Source: Natranaeroarchaeum sulfidigenes (lineage in GTDB: Archaea; Halobacteriota; Halobacteria; Halobacteriales; Natronoarchaeaceae). From it: a DNA stretch of 64,000 nucleotides. This document shows positions 46,267 through 55,208 of this stretch, in pieces. The translations under genes were made by a program, and so were the position numbers. The stretch's first letter is position 1. Each line of letters begins with the position of its first letter. The stretch lies in contig NZ_CP064786.1 in assembly GCF_017094485.1 (NCBI RefSeq), forward strand, positions 1,116,001 through 1,180,000, read 5' to 3'. Below the pieces are notes generated by a model. The model worked only from the letters and a program-made list of their open reading frames with translations, had not been told where the DNA came from and made no database searches.

Positions 46267-47112
46267 TCACTGCTGTTGTGGCGGTGCGTCGATGATCCGC
46301 TGTCGACGACCCGCGTAGCCGAGCATCGACTTGTAGCCGTCAGCGGAGAGCAACACGGGATAAAACGATTCGTCGGCGATCATATCGCCCGCGGGCCCTG
46401 TAGCGAACCGCTCTCCTTTTTCGACGTGCTCGAAGTTGTCGACGAGTACCTCGTAGTTCTCGTCCGGAATTTTTGGAATTTGTTCTGCGAGGCGATACAC
46501 CGGTGTCCCGGTACGTGCGGGTTCATCGAGCGGTCCAACACCGAACTCCTCGGCGAGCTCCACGGCGACATCCGGAGCAAGGACATCCATCGCCCGCAGG
46601 TAGGCGAGCGTGAGACGGAGTGCGGTATCTGCTGCTGCATCGCTACCCTGCAACCCACACTCGACTTCGATGGTTCGGACGGCGGCGAACAGCCGCCCCT
46701 GAATGAAGTCGCTGGTGTCTACGACTGACTCGACCGGCAGCTGGGCAGCGAGCCGTTCGACCAGCGGATCGACCTGATCGACGACCATGAACGGTTCGGG
46801 GTGTGATCGGGTGGAGTGCAGCGAGAGGACGGTACAGCCCTCCAGCCGTTCCGCGAGGTCGACGGCAAGTTTCGATTCGTAGGCATCCTGCGTTCGGTCG
46901 CCGGGGAACGCCCGATTGAGGTCCGTATCGACGTATCTAACGTTCGCCTCTAGGGCTCGCTCGTTGACGACGACCAGCATGACGGGCCGCTCGACCGGCG
47001 GCGACGCTTCGATGAGCCGCTCGACTGCGGAGACACCACCCGGCTCGTCGCCGTGGATTCCCGCGACGACGGCGACAGTGGGGGTTCCCTCTCCGAGTTG
47101 CTCGACGCGCAT
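46267..47112 (-). CDS. Succinylglutamate desuccinylase/aspartoacylase-family zinc hydrolase
   Basis: 281 residues. Zn site 'AGIHGDEPGGVSAVERL' (H and E), 'VDTDLNRAFPGD', and 'VLSLHSTRSHPEPFMVVD' with the third ligand; catalytic Glu in 'TIEVECG'. M14-type carboxypeptidase fold. The substrate is probably an N-acyl amino acid or peptide. The following gap 47113-47356 shows no gene. Confidence 0.82.
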   Translation of the reverse strand: MRVEQLGEGTPTVAVVAGIHGDEPGGVSAVERLIEASPPVERPVMLVVVNERALEANVRYVDTDLNRAFPGDRTQDAYESKLAVDLAERLEGCTVLSLHSTRSHPEPFMVVDQVDPLVERLAAQLPVESVVDTSDFIQGRLFAAVRTIEVECGLQGSDAAADTALRLTLAYLRAMDVLAPDVAVELAEEFGVGPLDEPARTGTPVYRLAEQIPKIPDENYEVLVDNFEHVEKGERFATGPAGDMIADESFYPVLLSADGYKSMLGYAGRRQRIIDAPPQQQ

Positions 47113-47356
47113 GAGAGAGGAGTTCGGCCGTGGACGTTTATCGGGTTCGATTCCGGGAGGGGTACTATAGGGCCGCCGTTTGTCGGTGTATGGATTAGGT
47201 GATTACAACGACAACCTTGACCCGCTGGCAGACAGCCAGCATGCAATACGACGAGTGCTCGACTGTCGATCCGCCACGTTCGTTCTCCCTTCCACGCCGG
47301 TCCGGGGCTGGGCTCTCCGGAGCGGCCACCTCTCTTTCCGATTCCCGATAGCTTTG

Positions 47357-48427
47357 CTACCCGTCCGCCGGCAGCGGGCCGTCGTACCCCTCCGGTACGT
47401 ACGGACACAACGGATCGCTGCCCAGAGGGTCGCCAGTCGTTGCAAAGGCTCGCGAACGACTTCCGCCGCAGACCGTCCGGTATGGACACGCCCCACACTT
47501 TCCGGTCAGAGCATCCGGATCGCGAAGTCGTTCAAAGAGATCAGCAGTCCGGTAGAGGTCGACAACGGAGTGTTCGCGGACGTTTCCTGCGGACTTCGGG
47601 AGAAAGCCCGAGGGGAACAGCTCGCCAGTGTGACTGACGAACGCGAACCCATCGCCCGCGGTGATACCCATTGAGCGACTCCGGCTGCCTGTCGCGTCAG
47701 TCCCCTCGTCCTCTCGCCGCTGGATACCGACGCGTCGGTAGTGTGGTGCTTCGGTCGTTTTGACCCCAAAGGGCTCCTCGTCAGCGACCGTCTGCAGCCA
47801 CTCCATCACGGACTCAGAACGCTCCGGGCTGATCGGCGAGAGTGCCGTACCTCTCCCGATGGGAACAAGAAAGAAGACGCTCCAGAGCACTGCACCGAGA
47901 TCACGGACGACATCGCGAAGTCCCGGGAGCCCTCCAACCGTCCGCTGACAGACGGTGGAGTTGACCTGCAACGGGATTCCGGCATCGGTGGCCATTCGGG
48001 CGGCAGCGATCGTGTCCGTGTAACTTCCAGCTTCACCGCGGAACGAGTCGTGTGCATCCGGGGATGGGCCATCGATACTCAACGCCATCCGACGCAAGCC
48101 AGCATCGGCGAGCCTGTCGATCCGGTCCCTCGTCAGTGAAGCCGTCCCGCTCGGCGTCAGCGTGACGTTCAGACCGATCTCGGTCCCGTACTCAACGAGT
48201 TCGATCAGATCGTCACGCTTGAGCGGGTCGCCACCCGAAAAGACGACGAGCTGTCCCTCACCGAATTCGCGCGCGTCATCGAGCAACGATTTCGCCTCTG
48301 CGGTCGTCAGTTCCTCTGGATGGCGATCCGGGACTGCGTCGGCACGACAATGATCACAGGCCAGGTCACAGGCCTGTGTCAGCTCCCAGATCAGCACGAG
48401 CGGTCGTGTATCGGTATTGATATGCAT
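47357..48427 (-). CDS. Radical SAM/SPASM protein (TIGR04053-like, possibly heme-pathway AhbD-like)
   Basis: 356 residues. Radical SAM cluster C20-x3-C24-x2-C27 in 'TQACDLACDHC', 'VVFSGGDPLKRDDL', 'MALSIDGPSPDAHDSFRG', and a C-terminal SPASM-type Cys set 'GKCGACPYRTVCGG'. The SPASM clusters fit peptide- or porphyrin-modifying enzymes. Divergent from the PaaB-like/AhbC-like genes across a 121-bp gap. The match to TIGR04053 is from memory; the substrate is not shown by sequence. Confidence 0.8.
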   Translation of the reverse strand: MHINTDTRPLVLIWELTQACDLACDHCRADAVPDRHPEELTTAEAKSLLDDAREFGEGQLVVFSGGDPLKRDDLIELVEYGTEIGLNVTLTPSGTASLTRDRIDRLADAGLRRMALSIDGPSPDAHDSFRGEAGSYTDTIAAARMATDAGIPLQVNSTVCQRTVGGLPGLRDVVRDLGAVLWSVFFLVPIGRGTALSPISPERSESVMEWLQTVADEEPFGVKTTEAPHYRRVGIQRREDEGTDATGSRSRSMGITAGDGFAFVSHTGELFPSGFLPKSAGNVREHSVVDLYRTADLFERLRDPDALTGKCGACPYRTVCGGSRSRAFATTGDPLGSDPLCPYVPEGYDGPLPADG

Positions 48428-48548
48428 GGTCGATAGTCCGCCCCGAAGTTAGCGACTGTACTCCCGAACCAGTCATGTACTGGATGTCGATTCCCAGCAT
48501 CTGAAAACTGGCACGTTGGATTTATATCCCAGTAACAGACCGAACGGT

Positions 48549-48866
48549 ATGAGCGAGGGATCCACACAGGTAGAGAAAGCGTCACGGGCGCGGATCGATG
48601 ACGAGTCCCGTGGCGACGATCTGGCGGAGTGGGAGCTATTCCTCCGGAACGATGAGGACGCCAAAATGACTCACGTCGGGAGCGTCAGTGCCGCGACGGC
48701 GGAGGCAGCTCACGAGCACGCCAGCAAACTGTTCGGGTGGTTTGCGAGCGATGTCTGGATCTGTCCAGCCGAGGAGATGCACCGGTTCTCGACGCACTCG
48801 CTCGGGCCGAAAGGTGAGGACGCCACGCCCGAAGACGGAACCGAACCGCGAACCCACGAGTTCTGA
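48549..48866 (+). CDS. PaaB-like small protein, candidate radical-SAM partner (Htur_1727-like)
   Basis: 105 residues: basic/acidic leader, then 'AEWELFLRNDEDAKMTHVGSVSAATAEAAHEHASKLFGWFASDVWICPAEEMHRFSTHSL' and an acidic Gly/Pro tail. The core resembles the PaaB fold and, from memory, the Htur_1727 family described as a rSAM-partnered candidate RiPP. ATG 48868 of the next gene follows its stop by 1 bp, so the two are co-translated. Whether it is a modified substrate or a carrier is unknown. Confidence 0.65.
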   Translation: MSEGSTQVEKASRARIDDESRGDDLAEWELFLRNDEDAKMTHVGSVSAATAEAAHEHASKLFGWFASDVWICPAEEMHRFSTHSLGPKGEDATPEDGTEPRTHEF

Positions 48867-48867
48867 G

Positions 48868-50079
48868 ATGATCTCGATCAGCAAACTCCTCTGTGATCTC
48901 GATGCCGAGGGCGACGGGCTGCGGTACGACGCTGCCGAGGAGTCCGACAAACCCCAGATTACCGAAGAGAAACAGCGACGTCCGGTCGTCGTCTGGAACA
49001 CGACCAAACAGTGCAATCTGTACTGCTCGCACTGTTATGCTGGTGCGGAGTCGGCCGCCGCCGCCGGCGAGTTGACGACCGAGGAGGGAAAGGATCTGCT
49101 CGACGATCTCGCGGAGTACGGCGCACCGGTAGTTCTGTTTTCCGGCGGGGAGCCGATGGTACGTGAGGATCTGACCGAACTCGTCTCCTATGCGGACGAT
49201 CAGGGGATCCGTCCGGTCCTCTCGACGAACGGAACGCTACTCAATCGGGAGCGAGCACGCGAGTTGCGCGACGCCGGGTTGAAGTACGCCGGGATTTCCG
49301 TCGATGGACTCCCGGAACGCAACGACCGGTTCCGCGGGCAGGAAGGCGCGTTCGAGGCAGCGCTCAACGGAATCCATGCCTGTCAGGACGTCGGCCTGAA
49401 GACCGGATTACGCTACACGATCACCGAGATGAACGCGCCGGATCTCGAAGGTGTCGTCGACCTGCTCAGCGACGAGGGCGTCGACCGGTTCTGTTTCTAT
49501 CACCTCGATTACGGTGGACGCGGTGCGGAGATCAGTGACGTCGATCTCACGCCCGAGAAGCGACGTGAGGCAGTTCGACGGCTCTGTGACATGACTCGCG
49601 AGTATCACGATCGGGGCGAGGAGATCGAAACGCTGCTCGTCGGCAACTACGCCGATGCTGGATTTCTCGTCGAGTACGCCCGCGAGGAACTGGGAGAGGC
49701 TCAGGCCGACCGCATCTACCGATACCTGCGGCGCAACGGCGGTGATCCGGCTGGCGAGCGCATCGCCGATGTCGACTATCAGGGGAACGTTCACCTCACG
49801 CAGTTCTGGCAGGGCTACAGTCTCGGTAACGTCCGCGACCGGCCGTTCGGCGCGATCTGGGAGGACGAGTCAAATCCCCTCCTCGCCCGACTGCGCGAGC
49901 GCACTGACCACCTGAAGGGCCGTTGTTCGAACTGTCAGTATCAGGAGATCTGTCGTGGTGGGTCCAGACTGCGCGCACTGGCGATCCACGACGACCCATT
50001 CGCGCCCGATCCCCAGTGTTATCTGACGTCGGAGGAGAGAGCGTCCTCCTCGGCGGCCCCTCCAGCGCCCTCGGATTGA
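48868..50079 (+). CDS. ahbC: Radical SAM/SPASM protein, AhbC-like (12,18-didecarboxysiroheme deacetylase)
   Basis: 403 residues. It begins MISISKLLCD, like AhbC, then 'RRPVVVWNTTKQCNLYCSHC' (C49-x3-C53-x2-C56), 'VVLFSGGEPMVREDL', 'LSTNGTLLNRE', 'YAGISVDGLPERNDRFRG', and SPASM-type Cys 'GRCSNCQYQEICRGGSR'. AhbC removes acetate side chains in the siroheme-dependent heme route used by archaea. Its last 61 bp overlap the convergent wtpC-like gene. A frame upstream of 48868 belongs to antisense-like sequence and is rejected. Confidence 0.78.
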   Translation: MISISKLLCDLDAEGDGLRYDAAEESDKPQITEEKQRRPVVVWNTTKQCNLYCSHCYAGAESAAAAGELTTEEGKDLLDDLAEYGAPVVLFSGGEPMVREDLTELVSYADDQGIRPVLSTNGTLLNRERARELRDAGLKYAGISVDGLPERNDRFRGQEGAFEAALNGIHACQDVGLKTGLRYTITEMNAPDLEGVVDLLSDEGVDRFCFYHLDYGGRGAEISDVDLTPEKRREAVRRLCDMTREYHDRGEEIETLLVGNYADAGFLVEYAREELGEAQADRIYRYLRRNGGDPAGERIADVDYQGNVHLTQFWQGYSLGNVRDRPFGAIWEDESNPLLARLRERTDHLKGRCSNCQYQEICRGGSRLRALAIHDDPFAPDPQCYLTSEERASSSAAPPAPSD

Positions 50080-51209
50080 CCGTCAGCGGGTCGATCTGGA
50101 CCACTTACAGCTATCGGTATCCGTTCACCAGTCTCCGCGTCGAACACGAGCAGATCCTCCGCGGGAATCGAGAGCCCCCACGACGTGCCGACAGCCGGGG
50201 GCTCCGACCGGCACTCGACGATCAACTCGTCGGTTCCATCAGTCCGACAGACGATATCGTATTTCGTTCCACGATCGATGACTCCACTGACCGTTACGGT
50301 AAACACTGCTGTCCCTCCCGCCGAACACGCATCCGTGTCCTCGCCGTTCTCTCTGGGGCGGAATGAGAGGTGCCGAGGGCGAACGTTGACGGTGACAGCG
50401 CGTGTGGCGTCGGATGTGGTCACTCGATCGATGTTCAGTGACGCACCGGCAGTGGAAAGGGTAGCCGGACCCTCGCCATCGATCGATCCGGTGAGGGTGT
50501 TCGTCCGGCCGAGGAACCCGGCGACAAAAGTGTTCGGTGGCGATTCGTATAGCTGCCGAGGCTGACCGATCCCCGCAACTTGCCCGTCATGCATGACAAC
50601 CAGTCGGTCGGCGAGCGCCATCGCTTCTTCCTGATCGTGCGTGACGAAGATCGTCGTCACGCCGGTCTGGCGCTGAATGCGTCCGATCTCGTCGCGGAGC
50701 CGCGTTCGAAGGGAGCGATCCAGCGCGGACAGCGGCTCGTCGAGCAGCAGGACGTCCGGTTGGGGGGCAAGCGCGCGGGCGAGTTCGACCCGCCGTTGCT
50801 GACCACCGCTCAACTCGTCGGGGTACGCTCCGTCCCGACCATCGAGACCGACCAGATCGAGGTATTCTCTGACACGCTCGTCACGCCGGTCGGTCCCCAT
50901 CCCGGTCGCTTCGAGCCCATACGCAACGTTTTCCGCCACAGTCATGTGAGGAAACAGTGTGGACTGCTGAAAGACGACGCCCACCTGTCGGTGCTCTGGG
51001 GGGCGCTCGGTGACGGCCTCGCCGCGCAGGGTGACAGTTCCTGCGCTCGGGGAGAGGTGACCGGCGATCGTCTGGACGAGGGTGGTCTTGCCACAGCCAC
51101 TCGGGCCGAGCACCCCGACTAGCTCACTGGAATCGACGGAGAGCGAAACGTCGTCGAGTGCGAGCTCGTTCCCGTAGCGCTTCGATAGCTCGTCGACAAC
51201 CAGTGTCAT
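50019..51209 (-). CDS. wtpC: ABC transporter ATP-binding protein with TOBE domain (tungstate/molybdate type)
   Basis: 396 residues. Walker A GPSGCGKTT, signature 'LSGGQQRRVELARALA', 'LLLDEPLSALD', H-loop 'IFVTHDQEEAMALADR', then a C-terminal TOBE-like region (roughly 230-370) and an acidic tail. Operon wtpA-wtpB-wtpC with 4-bp overlaps. The tail coding sequence overlaps ahbC. Confidence 0.82.
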   Translation of the reverse strand: MTLVVDELSKRYGNELALDDVSLSVDSSELVGVLGPSGCGKTTLVQTIAGHLSPSAGTVTLRGEAVTERPPEHRQVGVVFQQSTLFPHMTVAENVAYGLEATGMGTDRRDERVREYLDLVGLDGRDGAYPDELSGGQQRRVELARALAPQPDVLLLDEPLSALDRSLRTRLRDEIGRIQRQTGVTTIFVTHDQEEAMALADRLVVMHDGQVAGIGQPRQLYESPPNTFVAGFLGRTNTLTGSIDGEGPATLSTAGASLNIDRVTTSDATRAVTVNVRPRHLSFRPRENGEDTDACSAGGTAVFTVTVSGVIDRGTKYDIVCRTDGTDELIVECRSEPPAVGTSWGLSIPAEDLLVFDAETGERIPIAVSGPDRPADGQSEGAGGAAEEDALSSDVR

Positions 51210-52024
51210 CGGTCGATCACCGTGGGGACGCGGCCCACGTACTGTACCGCGGCGAGGACGGCAAGCGTGATCCCAAAGAGCGCAAGGGCAACCGGAAGAA
51301 TTGCATCGATCCCGCCGGCGATGAACTCGACCCAGATCCGTGTCGGCATCGTCCGTGGGTTGTACGCCACCATCATCGTCGCGCCGAACTCGCCGATTGC
51401 ACGTGCGAAGGTCAGGACGATACCGGCGACGATTGCGCCCCGAGCGAGCGGCAAGGAGACGTTCCAGAACGTCGCAAGCGGACCGTGGCCGAGCGACCGA
51501 GAGGACTGTTCGAGGCGTTCGTCGACTGCGGCAAAGCCCGAGCGGGCGGTGATAACGACGAAGGGAGCGGCGACGAACGTCTGTGCCAGCACGACCCCGA
51601 TGAGGCTATCAGTCAGGGGGACACCGGCCGCCGTTGCGGCGGCACCGATCGGCGTGAACCGTCCAACAGCTGTCAGGAGCATTGCTCCACCGACAACTGG
51701 TGGAACGATCAGCGGGAGTATCACGAGCGCCTCGACCAGACGTTTTCCGGGGAACGATCGTCGCGCGAGGACGTACGCGAGCGGGACGCCAAACACAGTC
51801 GCGATCAGCGTGGCAACAGGCGCGGTGAGCAGCGAGTTTCGGATCGCCGTCCGAGCCTCCGGAGTCGAGAGTCCGGCGAGGACGTCGACTGACCCGGTAC
51901 GAACGAGAAAGGCGAGAAACGGGACTGCGAAGTAGACGACGAGGAGTCCGCCGAGCAGACCGGGAACGAGCAGTCCAGAGAAATGGTCGCTCCAGCGGGA
52001 ACCGGTGGTGTTCGCAAGCGTCAC
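51206..52024 (-). CDS. wtpB: ABC transporter permease (tungstate/molybdate type)
   Basis: 272 residues, about six helices. EAA-type loop 'DERLEQSSRSLGHGPLATFWNVSLPLARGAIVAGIVLTFARAIGEFGATMMVA' matches ModB/WtpB. Inner-membrane channel of the transporter. Overlaps both neighbours by 4 bp. Confidence 0.83.
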   Translation of the reverse strand: MTLANTTGSRWSDHFSGLLVPGLLGGLLVVYFAVPFLAFLVRTGSVDVLAGLSTPEARTAIRNSLLTAPVATLIATVFGVPLAYVLARRSFPGKRLVEALVILPLIVPPVVGGAMLLTAVGRFTPIGAAATAAGVPLTDSLIGVVLAQTFVAAPFVVITARSGFAAVDERLEQSSRSLGHGPLATFWNVSLPLARGAIVAGIVLTFARAIGEFGATMMVAYNPRTMPTRIWVEFIAGGIDAILPVALALFGITLAVLAAVQYVGRVPTVIDR

Positions 52025-52974
52025 AGCTCCAGCACCTCCGGGATTGCTCCAGCCGGTCGTGGGAGCGCATCGCCGACAGTTAGCCCGGCATGCTCCAGCA
52101 GGTCGGGGGTATCGGCGAGGAATTCGACGAGCTCGTGTCCGGCTTCGGGGGCATCAGCCTCATCGTGGACCGTCACATTGTAGAGGATCGGACGCCCTTC
52201 AGCCGTGTATCCCTCCTCGTCGGTCGTGAACTCGACTGTTGCGTAGTGGTCTGCAAGCTCGGGATCTGCGAAGTTGTACTCCTCCGGGAACTCGTGAAAC
52301 GGCATGTCGTGATCGACCGCCATATTCCGATACACGACTGATCCGGCGCGCGACCCGCTTTCGACCCCAGCCATCATCTGGGGCTCCTCCGGCTCCCGAT
52401 AGGTCAGTTCCAGCATTCGATCCCGAAACTCCTCCAGATCGTACCTGCGCCCCGCCAGCTCGAACGCCTGTACGGCCCGGTATCCCAGCGGATCGAGATT
52501 CGGATCGCCGATCGAAAGGTCCCCTGGCTCGGTATCGAGGGCCGCCTCGTACCACGGCACACCGTCTTCGAGTCGGGTCCCGAAGGCGGTCTGTTCGTTG
52601 TACCCGATCCCGACGCTGTTGGATGCGAACTCGACGTCCCAGTCCGTGACCTCGTCGTAGAGCCGATCGCGTAACAGTGTTGCGTCAGCGCTTACGATTA
52701 CATCCGGATGTTTCGTCCGATCTTCGACCATCCGCATTACTGCGTTTGCCCCGTAGTACTCGCCGTGAACGTCAATGCCCGTCTGGTCGGCGAACGCCGG
52801 TCCGATGTGATCCTCGAACGTCCGGGCGAGGCTCCCCGCGGAGAGCACCCTAACGTGGCTTGAACCGCCGCCCAGACAGCCTGCCACCGACGCCGAGGTA
52901 AAGAGTGCGCCAGTCGTGGCGAGGACGTCGCGACGGCTCGTTCGTCGCGGCGCGCGTGGGTCTGTAGACTGCAT
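52021..52974 (-). CDS. wtpA: WtpA-type tungstate/molybdate-binding lipoprotein
   Basis: 317 residues. Tat-type lipoprotein signal: RR at 14-15 and lipobox Cys33 (SVAGC). Mature part: 'VRVLSAGSLARTFEDHIGPAF', 'YGANAVMRMVEDRTKHPDVIVSAD', 'FASNSVGIGYNEQT', 'GDLSIGDPNLDPLGYRAVQAFELAG', all typical of the WtpA group rather than classical ModA. Start 52974 fits the signal peptide; the frame to 53109 is intergenic. It lies divergent from two HTH-10 regulators. Confidence 0.85.
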   Translation of the reverse strand: MQSTDPRAPRRTSRRDVLATTGALFTSASVAGCLGGGSSHVRVLSAGSLARTFEDHIGPAFADQTGIDVHGEYYGANAVMRMVEDRTKHPDVIVSADATLLRDRLYDEVTDWDVEFASNSVGIGYNEQTAFGTRLEDGVPWYEAALDTEPGDLSIGDPNLDPLGYRAVQAFELAGRRYDLEEFRDRMLELTYREPEEPQMMAGVESGSRAGSVVYRNMAVDHDMPFHEFPEEYNFADPELADHYATVEFTTDEEGYTAEGRPILYNVTVHDEADAPEAGHELVEFLADTPDLLEHAGLTVGDALPRPAGAIPEVLEL

Positions 52975-53179
52975 CGAACTGATGTAGCCCGGACACGAAT
53001 ATATAACTGTTCTCCATTCCCAAATTTGTAAAATGAAATTATTATAGGTTGCGTCAATGCCAGCAACGCCACTGTTTTGGGGCTCATCAAGAGCACCCTG
53101 AACCGACACCCGTTACGATTACGAATGGAGGCTCTGACAATCTCAAAATACTTTCCTCTCCGGACCGTACCGTCGGGCA

Positions 53180-53809
53180 ATGTCACGACCTGGCTCCACC
53201 CGACAGGAGTTTACTGACGCCGCTTCCGGGCGGGTGTTACAGGTGGAGCTTTCCGTACATCGAGATGGTTCCTTGCTCTGTCCGATCAACGACATCGAAG
53301 GGACGATCGAAGACATGCGAATCAACGCCATCGACGGGTGTTGTCACTGCGACATCCGAGTGACCGACGAGCAGGGCTGTACGGCGATCGTTCAGGCGTC
53401 GGGGACGATCGAATCCGACTGCTTTTGTAGCACCTTTCAGCGTCACAGCTGTGTCCCGCAGATCTGTAGTATCGATGACGACCTTGTAGTCGCTCGCACG
53501 TACGTCGACGGGCGAGAGACAGTAAGCGAACTCATCAGATCGCTCGGTGAGATCGCGGACAGCGTCTCGTTACACCGCTTGACGGTTGCTGGTGAGGACG
53601 GACGTGACACCGTCACATTCGACCTCTCGAAGCTAACGAGCAAGCAACGGGAAGCACTCGAACTCGCCGTTTCGCGCGGATATTACGACACGGATCGGAG
53701 CGTCGATCTCGCGACGATGGCTGACGAGTTGGATATCTCGAAATCCGCGCTGTCACAGCGGCTCCGTGTCGCCCAGTCGAAGCTCGTCGAGGATCTATTC
53801 TCGGAGTGA
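53180..53809 (+). CDS. Cys-rich HTH-10 (bacterio-opsin activator type) regulator
   Basis: 209 residues. The C-terminal HTH-10 block 'LTSKQREALELAVSRGYYDTDRSVDLATMADELDISKSALSQRLRVAQSKLVEDLF' binds DNA. The sensor half holds nine Cys (34, 54, 55, 57, 67, 81, 83, 91, 96), including CCHC and CFC, suggesting metal or redox sensing. Divergent from wtpABC across 205 bp, so a role in controlling that transporter or molybdoenzyme genes is plausible. Confidence 0.8.
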   Translation: MSRPGSTRQEFTDAASGRVLQVELSVHRDGSLLCPINDIEGTIEDMRINAIDGCCHCDIRVTDEQGCTAIVQASGTIESDCFCSTFQRHSCVPQICSIDDDLVVARTYVDGRETVSELIRSLGEIADSVSLHRLTVAGEDGRDTVTFDLSKLTSKQREALELAVSRGYYDTDRSVDLATMADELDISKSALSQRLRVAQSKLVEDLFSE

Positions 53810-53977
53810 CTCCCGAACCAGTTCGGTACTTAAAATACTCTACTGATACAGCATAGCACCTACCGTCACTGGGCCACAATGACCGGATATGATGAAGCAG
53901 TCCGGTCCAGCCCTCTCTCGCATCCGTACAAGAGACGTGAACCGACCGCTACCTGGATCCCTTCTGGAGCCACCACT

Positions 53978-54652
53978 ATGACACAGACAAAACTAACGGT
54001 CACGCTACCGGACGGGACGTGGATCAAGGATATCTCCTCGGCCGTCCCCGATGCCCGCTTTCGTGTTCTCGCAGCGATGCCCGGCGACCGGAAGGGGTTC
54101 GGTCTCGTTCGCGTCTCCGGTGGGGGTCTCGGAGAGGTGCTCGAACGGATGAGTAACCACGATGCACTGACCTCGGTCGAACTGTTGCAAGGCTCGGAAA
54201 GCCAGGTGCTCGTTCAGTTCGAGACAACGAGACCGTTGCTCCTGTTTTCGGCTCAGGAATCGGGCGTACCGATAGAGCTGCCGATCGATATCAAGGACGG
54301 TGTCGCGACCATCGAGGTGACAGCCTCACCGGACCGTCTTTCCATACTCAGCAACCAACTCGACGCGTTTGGACTGGAGTTCGAGGTCGAATCCGTCAAG
54401 CCACGCGTCGACAGGGAACAGTTGCTCACCAGCCGGCAACAGGAGCTGATACAGGAGGCAACGTCACGGGGCTACTACGACACGCCCCGCGAGTGTTCGA
54501 TGACGGAGCTCGCCGAGGGGGTCGGTATCGCAAAATCGACGTGCAGCGAGACGCTACACCGTGCAGAGGGGAAGATTATCAAAGAGTTCGTCTCGGAGCT
54601 GGACGACCAGCCCACAGCGGAGCCTTCAGGTCGTACGGCCCAAGACTCTTGA
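53978..54652 (+). CDS. HTH-10 (bacterio-opsin activator type) regulator
   Basis: 224 residues: MTQTKLTVTLPDGTWIKDISSAVPDARFRVLAAM sensor-like N-terminus, then HTH-10 'LTSRQQELIQEATSRGYYDTPRECSMTELAEGVGIAKSTCSETLHRAEGKIIKEFV'. No Cys cluster, unlike its neighbour. ATG 53978 matches the conserved family start; an in-frame ATG at 53879 is preferred less. Independent unit about 170 bp after the first regulator. Confidence 0.84.
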   Translation: MTQTKLTVTLPDGTWIKDISSAVPDARFRVLAAMPGDRKGFGLVRVSGGGLGEVLERMSNHDALTSVELLQGSESQVLVQFETTRPLLLFSAQESGVPIELPIDIKDGVATIEVTASPDRLSILSNQLDAFGLEFEVESVKPRVDREQLLTSRQQELIQEATSRGYYDTPRECSMTELAEGVGIAKSTCSETLHRAEGKIIKEFVSELDDQPTAEPSGRTAQDS

Positions 54653-54660
54653 CGGGCTCA

Positions 54661-54677
54661 TTCTCACTCGCTGAGAA
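54661..54677. terminator. Hairpin after HTH-10 gene
   Basis: TTCTCA-ctcgc-TGAGAA begins 9 bp after the regulator stop codon. Short AT-rich sequence with a T-rich run (TTCTTGTTCTTCTTC) follows by 54720. Plausible terminator; the remaining gap to 54820 shows no gene. Confidence 0.35.
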
Positions 54678-54819
54678 CATAACTGTTGATTAATAATGTT
54701 GGATTCTTGTTCTTCTTCACATAGGTGCAACATGATGGACACAACAGACACAGCGGGTCGGTCACTACTTTCCGACCAGTGTAAGGGCACGACACCCACG
54801 ACTGCCGGGGTGACCGCCA

Positions 54820-55131
54820 ATGGATAGGATCTCGGCTATCATCGTCGGTGCACATACAGTCATCTCCGTCTTCGGAGGCGCAATTACCGTCTTTGCCTAT
54901 CGGGCCTACACCAGAACGAGATCGAAACAGCTCAAAGCGCTGGCGGTTGCGTTCGGTGTGTGTACCGTCGGGACACTGGTCAGTCTTGGCGGACACCAGC
55001 TTGGACTGCTGGCGCTGCTGGAGGCCGTTGCGCTACAGAGTCTCGCTATCGCTGCCGGATTCGTACTGCTGGCGTACTCGTTACAGACGGGCTATTCAGC
55101 GACTTCTCCGACTGGTCACTCCACCAGGTGA
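54820..55131 (+). CDS. Small membrane protein, intact DUF7521-like paralogue
   Basis: 103 residues: 'VGAHTVISVFGGAITVFAYRAYTRTRSKQLKALAVAFGVCTVGTLVSLG' and 'LEAVALQSLAIAAGFVLLAYSLQTGY', three membrane helices. It has the same layout as the frameshifted gene at 28037. The partner wHTH gene usually found next to such proteins is missing here. Role unknown. Confidence 0.68.
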   Translation: MDRISAIIVGAHTVISVFGGAITVFAYRAYTRTRSKQLKALAVAFGVCTVGTLVSLGGHQLGLLALLEAVALQSLAIAAGFVLLAYSLQTGYSATSPTGHSTR

Positions 55132-55174
55132 GACGCACACAGTGTCAGTCCGTGGCGTCGAGGGCGGCCGCGTG

Positions 55175-55184
55175 CTTTTATATC
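55175..55184 (+). promoter_or_regulatory. TATA element for metY
   Basis: CTTTTATATC lies 25-34 bp before the metY ATG (55209), right for a leaderless haloarchaeal promoter. It is the clearest TATA box in the window. Confidence 0.55.
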
Positions 55185-55208
55185 CCGTGGGAAACAACGG
55201 ATCGACGT

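Noticed and set aside
47140..47160. tRNA T-arm-like GGGTTCGATTCCGG
   Set aside because: No matching acceptor, D or anticodon arms are found around it; it is part of a non-coding stretch.
54664..54996. 110-codon minus-strand Cys-rich frame
   Set aside because: It overlaps the 5' half of the intact membrane gene at 54820 and the intergenic region, and its Cys pattern matches no zinc-binding family I know.
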